Below, piece by piece: positions 32,711 to 41,700 of a stretch of DNA of 64,000 bases. A program made the translations under genes and the position numbers. The stretch lies in the NCBI RefSeq assembly GCF_004006395.2, contig NZ_CP029758.2, positions 2,232,001 to 2,296,000 on the forward strand, written 5' to 3'. This DNA is from Clostridium sp. AWRP. GTDB lineage: Bacteria; Bacillota; Clostridia; Clostridiales; Clostridiaceae. Each line of letters starts with the position of its first letter. Position 1 is the stretch's first letter. Below the pieces are notes generated by a model. It was not told the DNA's origin. It searched no databases and worked only from the letters and a program-made list of their open reading frames with translations.

Positions 32711-34788
32711 ATAAAAGAACAAAGGGAATGGAAATCTATCCAGTCATTGGAATTTTTTGAGGATATACTTTTATCTATATTTCTAAATGTTACATTATTA
32801 TCTTGCAGTAAATAGGTATATTTATAGCCTGAAAAGTCAAATGTTTTTAGATATTTATAGTTAAATTCGTAATAGCAGCTGTGGTTACCTGCAAATGAAT
32901 TCATTAAACTATACTCAACTCCATAATAGCTTTTACCATCATAAATTATTTTGGTGAATATTGTATAACCATTTCCCATGGTGTGAACAATTTTAAGGGA
33001 TGATTTTTTTCCCTTTTGAGTATCAGAAATAAATTTATTTGCTATTTTACTACCAGAATTAATACAGCCATCGCCATCAAGAATACAACTGTCTTTAAGG
33101 GTATTTTGCATAGAGTATTTTCTTGAATCCAGAAGTAGTTCATGTTTAATATTTTCATAGCGGTGTTGGGAGACAATTAGTGCATAAATCTTTTTATATG
33201 TTTCTTCTGTGAGTTCATTAATAAATTTGTGAGGCTTTTCTATATAATATTTTCCATCTTTTTTATACATAAAGTAGAATTGATTATTTACTTCTACTTT
33301 ATTGTAATTGGATGCTTGTGAAATATTATTCATACTTTTAATATTTATTTCTTTACCACTTTCAAGTAAAGTCGGAAGAGAATTATATGTTATAAACTTA
33401 TTCATAATATTTTTGTATAAAGTAATGAATCCTTCAAGTGTAGAAGAGGTTCCATATACATCTTTAGTCATAGTGCTATTTGCCCAGGTTCTAGTTCGCT
33501 GGATCGTTTGATCATAATCACCCTCATTACTTAAGATGAAATTTACTTGCTTTACGTTACCTATCAAAGCAAAAATTAAAGCAGCATTTTGATCAAAAAC
33601 AGTTTGATTATCTTTTGTTAAAAAACATCGTTTGGCCTGGCGGGTGGTTTCATAAGTTATCTGTATAGTGTAGGGCTCCTTATCTGTAAAAAGTTGTACT
33701 TTTTTATAGGTTAATATTTCTGGTATAAGCAAATTTTTTACTATAGTAACTACTTTGCTGTTATCCCCCGTGTAGGGAGTCTGGTATTCATATATTTTTT
33801 TGGCAAAGTCGTTTTGAGATCCCTGAATATTTCTTGGATTGGTCATAAGTCCAATGCTGACACATATAACAGCAATTACTGCAGTTAAGAGTACCCAAAA
33901 AACAGGTTTTTTGTAATTAAGAACGTTCTTAATTCTTGCTTTTGTATTATTTTCTCCAAAAGCAATAGGGATTCCTTTTATAGCCCTATTATTTATCGAC
34001 ATAGATAATAGGGACGTACTGTAATCCTTTTTTATACCCGTACCTAGTTCTTTTAGAACTTGCTCGTCACAGGACATTTCCATGTCTTTACTCATGAGCA
34101 TAAAACTAAGCCATACAAGAGGATTGAACCAGTGAAGGCACAATGCTAAAAAGGCAATAAGTTTTATTATATAATCATATCTTTTTATATGTATTTGCTC
34201 ATGCTTTAGAATATAGCTTTGTTCTATTTTGTTAAGGCCTATAGGCAGATATATTTTAGGTTTTATAAATCCAAGTACAAAGGGAGATAAAATAGTTTCA
34301 CATTCAAATATATTATTTTTTACAAGTACTGCAGTATAAATTTTATGCTTCAACCTCACATAGAATACTATATTGTAAATAATTAGTAGTAAGATACCTA
34401 AAAACCAAATAACTGAGAAGGCAAATAGAACTATATGAATGGAATCATTACTGGCATGACTTATACCAGCAGGTAGAGTGGTGTTAATGGACGAATTCAC
34501 CATTTCTGTTCCATTGTCAATCTGTGGTTGAGGAGTCATTACAATATTTGAAGAAATATACTCCATTTTGCCTGAATCTAAACTTGCTCCTTGTAAAAAG
34601 CTGAAAACGGAGGAAAAGGAAAAAGGACAGATGAGCCGAAATAGTACAACTATCCATAAGACGTAGGAAAAGATTTTAGGAGCTCTTTTTAAAATTAGTC
34701 TGGCAGCAAGAACAAATAAGATAGCATAACTTGCTGTAAGACTCATGTTGATTACATCAACAAATAACCTTTGTAGTAAAAGTTCCAT
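32704..34788 (-). CDS. BlaR1-like M56 membrane metallopeptidase/sensor
   Basis: 694 aa. Seen: three N-terminal membrane segments, a cytoplasmic zinc-protease domain with HEQIH (HExxH motif) in LKHEQIHIKRYDYI, the third ligand in CDEQVLKELG, a fourth membrane segment near residue 300, then a long extracellular C-terminal part of about 370 residues that does not look like the penicillin-binding domain of BlaR1. Starts two bases past the BlaI-type regulator. Known: such sensors cleave the partner repressor on ligand binding. Inferred: ligand differs from beta-lactams; target unknown. Confidence 0.9.
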   Translation of the reverse strand: MELLLQRLFVDVINMSLTASYAILFVLAARLILKRAPKIFSYVLWIVVLFRLICPFSFSSVFSFLQGASLDSGKMEYISSNIVMTPQPQIDNGTEMVNSSINTTLPAGISHASNDSIHIVLFAFSVIWFLGILLLIIYNIVFYVRLKHKIYTAVLVKNNIFECETILSPFVLGFIKPKIYLPIGLNKIEQSYILKHEQIHIKRYDYIIKLIAFLALCLHWFNPLVWLSFMLMSKDMEMSCDEQVLKELGTGIKKDYSTSLLSMSINNRAIKGIPIAFGENNTKARIKNVLNYKKPVFWVLLTAVIAVICVSIGLMTNPRNIQGSQNDFAKKIYEYQTPYTGDNSKVVTIVKNLLIPEILTYKKVQLFTDKEPYTIQITYETTRQAKRCFLTKDNQTVFDQNAALIFALIGNVKQVNFILSNEGDYDQTIQRTRTWANSTMTKDVYGTSSTLEGFITLYKNIMNKFITYNSLPTLLESGKEINIKSMNNISQASNYNKVEVNNQFYFMYKKDGKYYIEKPHKFINELTEETYKKIYALIVSQHRYENIKHELLLDSRKYSMQNTLKDSCILDGDGCINSGSKIANKFISDTQKGKKSSLKIVHTMGNGYTIFTKIIYDGKSYYGVEYSLMNSFAGNHSCYYEFNYKYLKTFDFSGYKYTYLLQDNNVTFRNIDKSISSKNSNDWIDFHSLCSFIK

Positions 34789-34790
34789 TT

Positions 34791-35153
34791 TTACTCCTCC
34801 TCATAACTGTCGATTAAATTTTTAAGCTCATCAGCTTCTTTCTTACTTAATTTTTTATCATTCATAAATGCTGTTATAAATTGAGGAAGTGAACCGTTAA
34901 AGGTTCTATTTATAAATTGCTCGCTTTCAAATTTTTGTACTTCTTTTTGTTTTATCACTGATGTTACTATTGCATTCTCATTCTTCAATATTTTGCGACA
35001 GCATAATTTTTTCAAAACTGTATATGTTGTAGATTTTTTCCAGCCAAGAATTTGCTTGCAAAGTTTTACAAGCTCACCGGAGCCAAGAGGCTCATTTTCC
35101 CAAACAATACTTGCAAAACGATATTCACTTTCACAAAGGTTGAACTGTTCCAC
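34791..35153 (-). CDS. BlaI/MecI/CopY-family repressor
   Basis: 120 aa, the family length. Seen: an N-terminal winged helix (CESEYRFASIVWENEPLGSG, then KSTTYTVLKKLC as recognition helix) and a C-terminal dimer domain rich in Lys/Glu with FNGSLPQFITAF. First gene of the pair with the M56 sensor. Two dyads in its promoter fit autoregulation. No beta-lactamase is nearby. Confidence 0.92.
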   Translation of the reverse strand: MEQFNLCESEYRFASIVWENEPLGSGELVKLCKQILGWKKSTTYTVLKKLCCRKILKNENAIVTSVIKQKEVQKFESEQFINRTFNGSLPQFITAFMNDKKLSKKEADELKNLIDSYEEE

Positions 35154-35169
35154 GATATATCTCCTTTCG

Positions 35170-35215
35170 GTCTATAGTAATAGACTTGCTATATTCCGAG
35201 TCTATCACTATAGAC
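35170..35215 (-). promoter_or_regulatory. Two BlaI-type operator dyads
   Basis: GTCTATAGTAATAGAC at 35170-35185 and GTCTATCACTATAGAC at 35200-35215, centres 30 bases apart, just upstream of the repressor gene. Known BlaI/MecI operators are similar TACA/TGTA-type dyads flanked by GTC/GAC. Confidence 0.8.
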
Positions 35216-35261
35216 CAACAATGTCAACATAAATAGTACCACATTATGAGTATGATGGTAA

Positions 35262-35308
35262 TAAAATAAGAGATACCCAACTTTATAATAGTAAGTATCT
35301 CTTATTTA
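35262..35308 (-). terminator. Terminator after the PutP-type gene
   Basis: ATAAGAGATAC pairs with GTATCTCTTAT around an 18-base loop; on the minus strand it follows the stop codon and ends in TTATTTTA. Confidence 0.8.
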
Positions 35309-35313
35309 AATAA

Positions 35314-36786
35314 TTACATCAAGTTCAACTTTTCTTCCATAGATTTAAATTCTTTATTTACAGCTTCATCAGGTTTTTTAGTCAAAAGACTTACAACTAT
35401 GATGGATATTAGAGATAAGGTAAAGCCAGGAATCATCTCATATAAATGGGCAGATAACCCTGATACAATCCATATTATAACAGTTAAGCCACCTACAACC
35501 ATTCCAGATAAAGCTCCCCATTTGGTCATTCTCTTCCAGTAGAGACTTATTAAAAGAGTTGGACCAAAAGCAGAACCAAAACCTGCCCATGCCTGTCCTA
35601 CTATACTTAGGATAGTTTTATTTGGAACATAAGCAAATAAAACTGCAGCAGCTGCAACGACAAGTACAGATATTCTTCCTATAAATACCTGAGTGTGTTC
35701 AGGTGCTTCCTTATTTAAAAATGTAAGATAAAAATCTTTTGTAATAGAACTGGAGCAAACTAAAAGCTGGGAAGAAATAGTACTCATAATAGCAGCAAGT
35801 ACTGCAGATAGTATTATACCTGTAATAAATGGATGGAATAATATATCACCAAGACGCAGGAATACCATTTCAGGATCTTTTAGAGGTTGATTGTGCATTG
35901 TAAAATATACAAGACCTATAAGTCCACTGCTTATTGCACCTAAAAGGCCAATAGTCATCCAGCTTATGCCTATTCTCCTTGCAGATTTTAATTCTTTTGC
36001 AGATTTTATTGCCATAAAACGTACAATAATATGAGGTTGTCCAAAGTAACCAAGTCCCCAGGCTAAAAATCCAATAATAGTAGAAAAACTTGTTCCTCTA
36101 AGTATATCAAATAGCGCTGGATTGATATGTTTTACTTTACTTACAAAGGTCCCTGGATCTACTCCTATATTCATGTATGCAACTATAGGTACCATGATGA
36201 GAACTACAAACATAATACTTCCCTGGAAAAAGTCAGTGAGACTTACTGCTAAAAAACCACCAAAATATGTATATATTACAACTATAGACAGTGTAACTAT
36301 TACTCCTGATGTATATGTAAATCCAAAGATGTCCCTAAATAATTTTCCGCCGGCTACGATACCTGAAGAAACGTATAAAGTGAAGAAAACGAGAATTATT
36401 ATTCCTGATACAAGCCTCAGCATATTAGCATTATCCTTAAATCTGTTTTGTAAATAATCTGGCACGGTTAAAGAGTCATTTGATACTTCCGTGTAAATTC
36501 TAAATCGTGGGGCTAATAGTAGATAATTAAAATAAGCTCCTATAGTTAAACCAATTCCAAGCCACATACTGGAAATACCTGTAGTATATACAGCACCGGG
36601 AAGCCCCATAAGCATCCAGCCGCTCATATCACTTGCACCAGCAGATAATGCTGTAACCATAGGGCTTAGACTTCTACTTCCAAGCATATAGTCTGAAATA
36701 TCATGGGTTTTCCGGTAAGAATAATATCCGATTAAAAGCAAGATAAGTATATACAACCCGATAGCCATAAGTGAATAGTATTTCAT
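35314..36786 (-). CDS. putP: Sodium/proline-type symporter (SSS family)
   Basis: 490 aa with about 13 membrane segments. Seen: SDYMLGSRSLSPMVTALSAGASDMSGWMLMGLPGA near the start (the PutP Na+ and substrate region), IVAGGKLF, the long GFLAWGLGYFGQPHIIVRFMA signature and TISSQLLVCSS. Known: this arrangement is typical of PutP. Transcribed alone on the minus strand. No proline dehydrogenase is in the window, so it may serve nutrition or osmotic balance. Confidence 0.92.
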   Translation of the reverse strand: MKYYSLMAIGLYILILLLIGYYSYRKTHDISDYMLGSRSLSPMVTALSAGASDMSGWMLMGLPGAVYTTGISSMWLGIGLTIGAYFNYLLLAPRFRIYTEVSNDSLTVPDYLQNRFKDNANMLRLVSGIIILVFFTLYVSSGIVAGGKLFRDIFGFTYTSGVIVTLSIVVIYTYFGGFLAVSLTDFFQGSIMFVVLIMVPIVAYMNIGVDPGTFVSKVKHINPALFDILRGTSFSTIIGFLAWGLGYFGQPHIIVRFMAIKSAKELKSARRIGISWMTIGLLGAISSGLIGLVYFTMHNQPLKDPEMVFLRLGDILFHPFITGIILSAVLAAIMSTISSQLLVCSSSITKDFYLTFLNKEAPEHTQVFIGRISVLVVAAAAVLFAYVPNKTILSIVGQAWAGFGSAFGPTLLISLYWKRMTKWGALSGMVVGGLTVIIWIVSGLSAHLYEMIPGFTLSLISIIVVSLLTKKPDEAVNKEFKSMEEKLNLM

Positions 36787-37097
36787 ATAAATTCTCCTTT
36801 TTATAATTTAAGTTTTGTTAAAATTGATTTATGAATTTTTAAATCAGTAGAATGTCATATAAGTATAATATCACATTCTAAGTGAATTTTAAATTATTAT
36901 ATGATTTTAAAGTACATGGCTAAGAATATGGAACTAACTTATACATAAGAATGTACATGAAAATTTTGAATATGAATTTTTAAAAGCATTTTATGCAAAA
37001 AGGCGGTATTAGATATTAAGACAAATTAACCACACTAATTGTAAAATGTTATAATAAATATATAAAAATCATATTTATGGGAAAGGGGAAATTTGAA

Positions 37098-37616
37098 ATG
37101 AAAAGTGACATGATAAAATATGTGGAAAAAGCAAAAGAACTTGGGGCATATAATGCTAAAATAATAAGTACAGATACTATAAAAACAGGGGCATGGACAA
37201 TATTAAAGTGTAAGTATGGTTGTAAAAATTATAATACAAGTTATTGTTGTCCTCCAAAGACTCCTTCTTATAAGGAAACTCAAAATATAATCGATTGTTA
37301 TAGTACTGGATTGATAGTACAATCTAAATTAGATCTTGAAGCTACTACAAAAATTATAAATAAATTGGAAAATGAAATTTTCCTTTCAGGTTATTATAAG
37401 GCATTTGGATTTGGTGCAGGGCCTTGCAGATTGTGTGAGAAATGCAATATGGAACATTGTGCACATCCACAGGAAGCTAGACCTTCTATGGAAGCTTGTG
37501 GTATAGATGTATTTGCAACTGTAAGGGAAAGTGGTTTCCCTATAGAGGTATTGAAAGGTGAAAAAAGTGAAAGTAAAAATGAAATAAATTGTTATGGATT
37601 GATATTGATTGAATAA
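37098..37616 (+). CDS. DUF2284 metal-binding protein 1
   Basis: 172 aa from the ATG at 37098, seven bases after AAGGGGAA; an ATG at 37077 has no ribosome site. Seen: many cysteines: KCKYGCKNYNTSYCCPP near the N-terminus, then CRLCEKCNMEHCAHPQEARPS and MEACGID, as in DUF2284. Known: function unproven; the cysteine pattern suggests an Fe-S cluster or zinc, and such genes recur beside corrinoid methyltransferases. It is the first gene of the methyltransferase region and has its own terminator. A second DUF2284 protein lies at 49822. Confidence 0.8.
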   Translation: MKSDMIKYVEKAKELGAYNAKIISTDTIKTGAWTILKCKYGCKNYNTSYCCPPKTPSYKETQNIIDCYSTGLIVQSKLDLEATTKIINKLENEIFLSGYYKAFGFGAGPCRLCEKCNMEHCAHPQEARPSMEACGIDVFATVRESGFPIEVLKGEKSESKNEINCYGLILIE

Positions 37617-37648
37617 GGGGCTATTTTTAATAGTTCCTCTTATTTATA
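37612..37648 (+). terminator. Terminator after DUF2284 gene 1
   Basis: AATAAGGGGCTATT pairs (with wobble) with AATAGTTCCTCTTATT. T-rich tail. Confidence 0.7.
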
Positions 37649-37820
37649 TCATGTATTTTTATAATTTACTGAAAATAATATCTAAAAGGAATATTCACAA
37701 TTATAAATAAATTTGATGAATTTAAACATTATATAAGTTGAATTATATAAATATACATGATATGCTAATATTAGCATAAGTTAACATCAATATTATTTTT
37801 TATTAAAGGGGGGAAGTATT

Positions 37821-38104
37821 GTGAGTAAAAAACTAGTTGATAAATGGAAGACTTAGATGGAAACGTTATCTTATCAGAGGTAAAGGTACAGAAAAAAATG
37901 GTACACCAATATTAGATATAATAGTAGATCTACAGAAAGAAATGGAAATTATTTATGATGATATAGGAAAGAGTATAGTAACTACAGTAATGGAGAACAA
38001 TAGGTCTGATGTAAAGGATTTAGGCGTTGATGTACCTACATCAAAGTACATTGAGGTTATAAAACAATATAAACCAAAGGCAATAGGATTTTCTAAAATA
38101 TATT
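37821..38104 (+). pseudogene. Decayed corrinoid protein gene
   Basis: Starts with a GTG after GGGGGG and matches the gene at 39719, but a one-base loss near 37845 gives a stop at 37854. A second one-base loss lies near 37890, about 140 bases of the middle (including the cobalamin DxHDxG site) are gone, and the 3' third is cut off just before the transporter gene. Recognisable pieces: NGTPILDIIVDLQ, DVKDLGVDVPTSKYIE. A dead copy of a corrinoid protein gene from the same family. Confidence 0.88.
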
Positions 38105-38120
38105 ATGAAAGGAGAATATT

Positions 38121-39482
38121 ATGGAAAAGAAATTGAAAAAATCTATTATTAATTTTTATGGTGTACCATCCTTTGGGTTTCAGTTATTTGTAAATGTGGA
38201 AATCTATTATTTTGCTGCATTTTTAACTGATTACGCAAAAATATCCGCAGCTCTAGCAGGAACTGTGTTGATGATTACAAGTATATTTGATCTTGTATGG
38301 GTTCCTACTGCAGGAGTTATCTTGGAAAAAACCAACTTGAAGTGGGGGAAATATCGTTCATGGCTATTAGTAGGACCTCCTTTTGCAGTACTATTTTATA
38401 TTTTACAATTTTCCAAGATAGGTTCTGCAGGGGTAAATGCAGTTATAATTTCAATAGGATTTATAGTAAGTCATTTAATTTGGAATGTTTTTTATGCAGG
38501 ACATATAGCAATGAACTCTTCTATGACAGAAGTAAGGGAAGAAAGAATTGCTATGGCATCAAACAGAGGTATGTTTAATTCATTAGGCAATATTTGCTTT
38601 TCTTTGTTAAGTATGCCTTTAATATTGATGATAGGTAAAGCTATCGGCAATCCTGCAGGTGGATATACTTTTACCGTTGCAATTGCAGGTATTCTTATGA
38701 TGGGATGCTATTATATATTATTTTTTATGACTAAAGACTATGCAAATGCTGGAGTTTCAACTCAAACAGGTAAATCAGAAGAAAAAATGTCTATAGGTGA
38801 GATGCTAAAACAAATAGTAGTAAATCCTCCTCTTATAGGATTGTTATTAGGTGAACTTGGAAGATATTTAGGAAGGTTTATTATTTTTGGAATGGCGTTT
38901 TATTATTTTAAATATGTTGTTAATAATTTGGCAGTAGTTACTGTATTTTTTACAGGTCTTAGTATAGTATGCCTTTTGGGTGCTGTTATTACAAATCCGC
39001 TTGCTAAAAAAATTGGAGAAAGAAATACTTATATTTTATCACTTGTAATATTTATAGTTGGATTACTTATTGTATGGGCTTTACCAATGAATTATATGTC
39101 ATTTATAGTATTGATGCTTGTAGCATATTTAGGATATGGAATCCCTGATGCGTTAGGTGTTGCTATGTATTCATCCACTGTGGAATATGGAGAATGGAAA
39201 ACTGGAAAAAATGCACGAGGATTTATTATGTCATTAATAAGTTTCCCAATTAAAATTGCAATATTTTTAAGAAGTGTTATTATAACAGCTGTCCTTGTGG
39301 GTGCAGGATATGTTGCAAATATGAAGCCTACAGCCCAATTAGTATCAGGTATAAAGAATGGAATGGCATTAATTCCAGCAATTATCATGATAGTAGGATT
39401 GATTTTCATTGTGTTACTTTATAAAATTACACCTGATAGTCTTGAAAAGATGCAAGAAGAAATTAAAGCAAGAAAAAATTAG
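38121..39482 (+). CDS. GPH-family (MFS_2, MelB-like) cation symporter
   Basis: 453 aa with about 12 membrane segments. Seen: the N-terminal YGVPSFGFQL, then TDYAKISAALAGTV, a SIFDLVWVPTAGVILEKT segment (family norm DaitDPxxG), KWGKYRSWLLVGP, and VEYGEWKTGKNARGF in the second half, all GPH hallmarks. Its ATG follows AAAGGAG right after the decayed corrinoid gene. Known: the family carries sugars, glucuronides and some other polar compounds with Na+ or H+. Inferred from place: uptake of the methylated or methoxylated substrate used by the neighbouring methyltransferases. Confidence 0.88.
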   Translation: MEKKLKKSIINFYGVPSFGFQLFVNVEIYYFAAFLTDYAKISAALAGTVLMITSIFDLVWVPTAGVILEKTNLKWGKYRSWLLVGPPFAVLFYILQFSKIGSAGVNAVIISIGFIVSHLIWNVFYAGHIAMNSSMTEVREERIAMASNRGMFNSLGNICFSLLSMPLILMIGKAIGNPAGGYTFTVAIAGILMMGCYYILFFMTKDYANAGVSTQTGKSEEKMSIGEMLKQIVVNPPLIGLLLGELGRYLGRFIIFGMAFYYFKYVVNNLAVVTVFFTGLSIVCLLGAVITNPLAKKIGERNTYILSLVIFIVGLLIVWALPMNYMSFIVLMLVAYLGYGIPDALGVAMYSSTVEYGEWKTGKNARGFIMSLISFPIKIAIFLRSVIITAVLVGAGYVANMKPTAQLVSGIKNGMALIPAIIMIVGLIFIVLLYKITPDSLEKMQEEIKARKN

Positions 39483-39510
39483 AATAAGAAAAGTAGAAAA
39501 TTAAAATCTC

Positions 39511-39577
39511 TATATGCTTCCTTTGTGATGAATAGTTAAAACAACAAAACTGTTTATTTCAAGGAAGCATATTTTTA
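39511..39577 (+). terminator. Terminator after the GPH transporter
   Basis: ATATGCTTCCTT pairs with AAGGAAGCATAT across a 37-base AT-rich loop, followed by TTTTT. Confidence 0.75.
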
Positions 39578-39718
39578 TCTGATGGCTGCTTATTGAAAAT
39601 ACTCATAATGTATAAATAAATATGCTATATTTATTCATTATGCAGGGTGAATTTCCATAATATATATGTTATCCTGTTATTGAACAAGTAATTACTTTAT
39701 ATTAAAGGGGGAAATGTT

Positions 39719-40342
39719 ATGAGTAAAAAGTTAGTTGATGCAATGGCTGACTTAGATGAAGACGTTGTCTTATCAGAGGTAAAGGCACAAAAAGAAAATG
39801 GAACACCAGTATTAGATATAATAGCAGATTTACAGGAAGGAATGGGGATTGTAGGAAACAGATTTGAAAAAAAGGAATATTTTTTATCTGAACTCATTAT
39901 GTCGGCAGAAGTTTTTAATGAAGCTTCAGAAATCATTGGAGGATTGGGAGAGTCCACTGGATCAAGCAATGGCATATTTGTAATGGGAACTATTTACGAT
40001 GATATACACGATATAGGAAAGAATATAGTAACTACGGTAATGAAAAGTAATGGGTTTGATGTAAAGGATTTAGGTGTTGATGTGCCTACATCAAAATACA
40101 TTGAGGCTATAAAGCAATATAAGCCAAAGGTAATAGGAATATCCTGCCTTTTGACTACTTGCTTTGACAATGTAAAACAGTGCATAAAGGAAATAGAAGA
40201 TGCAGGACTTAGAAAAGATTTAAAGATTCTAGTTGGAGGTGGCCCTGTAGACGATGCGGCAGGAAAATATATGGGTGCAGATTTAGTTTGTAAGGATGCA
40301 CAGCAAACTGTAGATTTTTGTAAAAAAGCCATGGGGGTGTAA
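39719..40342 (+). CDS. Corrinoid (methyl carrier) protein 1
   Basis: 207 aa. Seen: an N-terminal helical cap (B12-binding_2 type, DLQEGMGIVGNRFEKKEYFLSEL pieces), then a cobalamin-binding Rossmann domain with the His ligand in YDDIHDIGKNIV near residue 98, VDVPTSKYIE, SCLLTTC and VGGGPVDD. Known: such MtvC/MtaC-like proteins carry the methyl group from substrate methyltransferase (MT1) to tetrahydrofolate transferase (MT2). Five bases before a UroD-type MT1, so the two form an operon. Confidence 0.94.
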   Translation: MSKKLVDAMADLDEDVVLSEVKAQKENGTPVLDIIADLQEGMGIVGNRFEKKEYFLSELIMSAEVFNEASEIIGGLGESTGSSNGIFVMGTIYDDIHDIGKNIVTTVMKSNGFDVKDLGVDVPTSKYIEAIKQYKPKVIGISCLLTTCFDNVKQCIKEIEDAGLRKDLKILVGGGPVDDAAGKYMGADLVCKDAQQTVDFCKKAMGV

Positions 40343-40346
40343 TAAA

Positions 40347-41456
40347 ATGAAAACTACAGAAGAACTGTATAGTGAACGTTTAAATAGAATAAAGGCAGCC
40401 ATAACATTGCAAAAAAATGATAGACCTCCTTTTTCTATGAATTCATCTGCCTTTTGTGTTAAATATGCAGGTGGAAAATTATCCGATATGGTTACTAATG
40501 TAGAATATGGAAACTCCTTAATTTTGAAGGCGGTAAAATCTCTTGGAGTAGTAGATTGTATACAAGGTGGAGCAGACTTTCCACCTATGATGGGTACAGT
40601 GTACCTTTCGCCAACTAAGCTTCCAGGTAGAGAACTTCCTTGTGATACTTTATGGCAAATTGATGAAAAAGGTCTTATGACAGAAGAAGATTATGACACG
40701 ATTATAGATAAAGGATGGAATTATTTTTCACAAAAATTTATAAAGGAAAGGTTGGGAAACCTTTATAAAGATATTGAATATTTTATGCCACTTGCTCCTA
40801 AGTTGAATAAAAAAATTGTGGATGAGGGATATGTAATTTTAACGGAAGCTGTAGCTCTACCTCCTTTTGAAACTATAAGCGGAGCACGTTCCATATCAAA
40901 GTTTATGAGGGATCTATATAGGATGCCTGATAAAGTACAAGCTGCCCTTGATGTAATTTTAGAAGATACTTTGGAGAGTTTAAGACAACAGATACGTGAG
41001 GTTAAGCCTTTGACAGTGTTTGTTGGAGCAGCTCGTGCAGCTGGAGATTTTTTGTCATTAAAATTATTTGACAGATTTATGTGGCCATACCTTAAAAAGA
41101 TAGTAGAAGTAGTAGTGGATGAAGGATCATTTGCATATCTCCATTTAGATATGTGTTGGGATCGTTTTCTGGATTACTTTTTGGAACTTCCAAAAGCTAA
41201 GTGCATTTTTTCACCGGATAGTACAACAGATATATTTAAGGCAAAAAAAGTTTTAGATGGTCATATGTGTATTATGGGAGATGTTTCTCCATCGCTTTTA
41301 ACGTTAGGTACAGCAGATGAAGTACATGCTTACTGTATGCGCCTTATGAAAGAAATTGGTCCTGACGGATTTATTATGGCTGCAGGGTGTATGCTTCCTG
41401 CAAATGCTAAAGTAGAAAATGTAAAAGCTATGCTTTCTGCAACTTGTGGAAAATAA
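40347..41456 (+). CDS. UroD-family substrate:corrinoid methyltransferase (MT1) 1
   Basis: 369 aa. Seen: the uroporphyrinogen-decarboxylase-like barrel of MtaA/MtvB-type enzymes: KLPGRELPCDTLWQIDE, GARSISKFMRDLYRMPDKV, then HLDMCWDRFLDYF, where haem-pathway UroD differs, and the C-terminal AAGCMLPANAKVENVKAM. The final GC-x-P-x-NAK block is shared by all MT1 genes here. Known: relatives demethylate methanol-type or methoxy-aromatic substrates by transfer to a corrinoid protein. Operon with corrinoid protein 1. Differs clearly from the two other MT1 proteins, so the substrate may differ. Confidence 0.88.
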   Translation: MKTTEELYSERLNRIKAAITLQKNDRPPFSMNSSAFCVKYAGGKLSDMVTNVEYGNSLILKAVKSLGVVDCIQGGADFPPMMGTVYLSPTKLPGRELPCDTLWQIDEKGLMTEEDYDTIIDKGWNYFSQKFIKERLGNLYKDIEYFMPLAPKLNKKIVDEGYVILTEAVALPPFETISGARSISKFMRDLYRMPDKVQAALDVILEDTLESLRQQIREVKPLTVFVGAARAAGDFLSLKLFDRFMWPYLKKIVEVVVDEGSFAYLHLDMCWDRFLDYFLELPKAKCIFSPDSTTDIFKAKKVLDGHMCIMGDVSPSLLTLGTADEVHAYCMRLMKEIGPDGFIMAAGCMLPANAKVENVKAMLSATCGK

Positions 41457-41700
41457 TACAAAAGATAGGGATGTGTTTTATATACAAATGTTATTAAAAA
41501 AGAGTACATACTGATACGATTTGGTATAAATCCTGCCAGACTTATTCTAAATTAATAATATCAGTTAAAGTACTCAGATAAATTATACTCAAAGTAAATT
41601 AAATGTGTCAATAACTAAAATTATAATAGAGTCAATTGAAATGAAAAATAATGAACAACTAATTGTATATGAAATGTAAAAAATATGGGGGTGTAATAAA

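Noticed and set aside
37762..37777. ATGCTAATATTAGCAT palindrome as operator
   Set aside because: It lies in very AT-rich DNA before a dead gene; such a dyad can occur by chance and no second copy was found.
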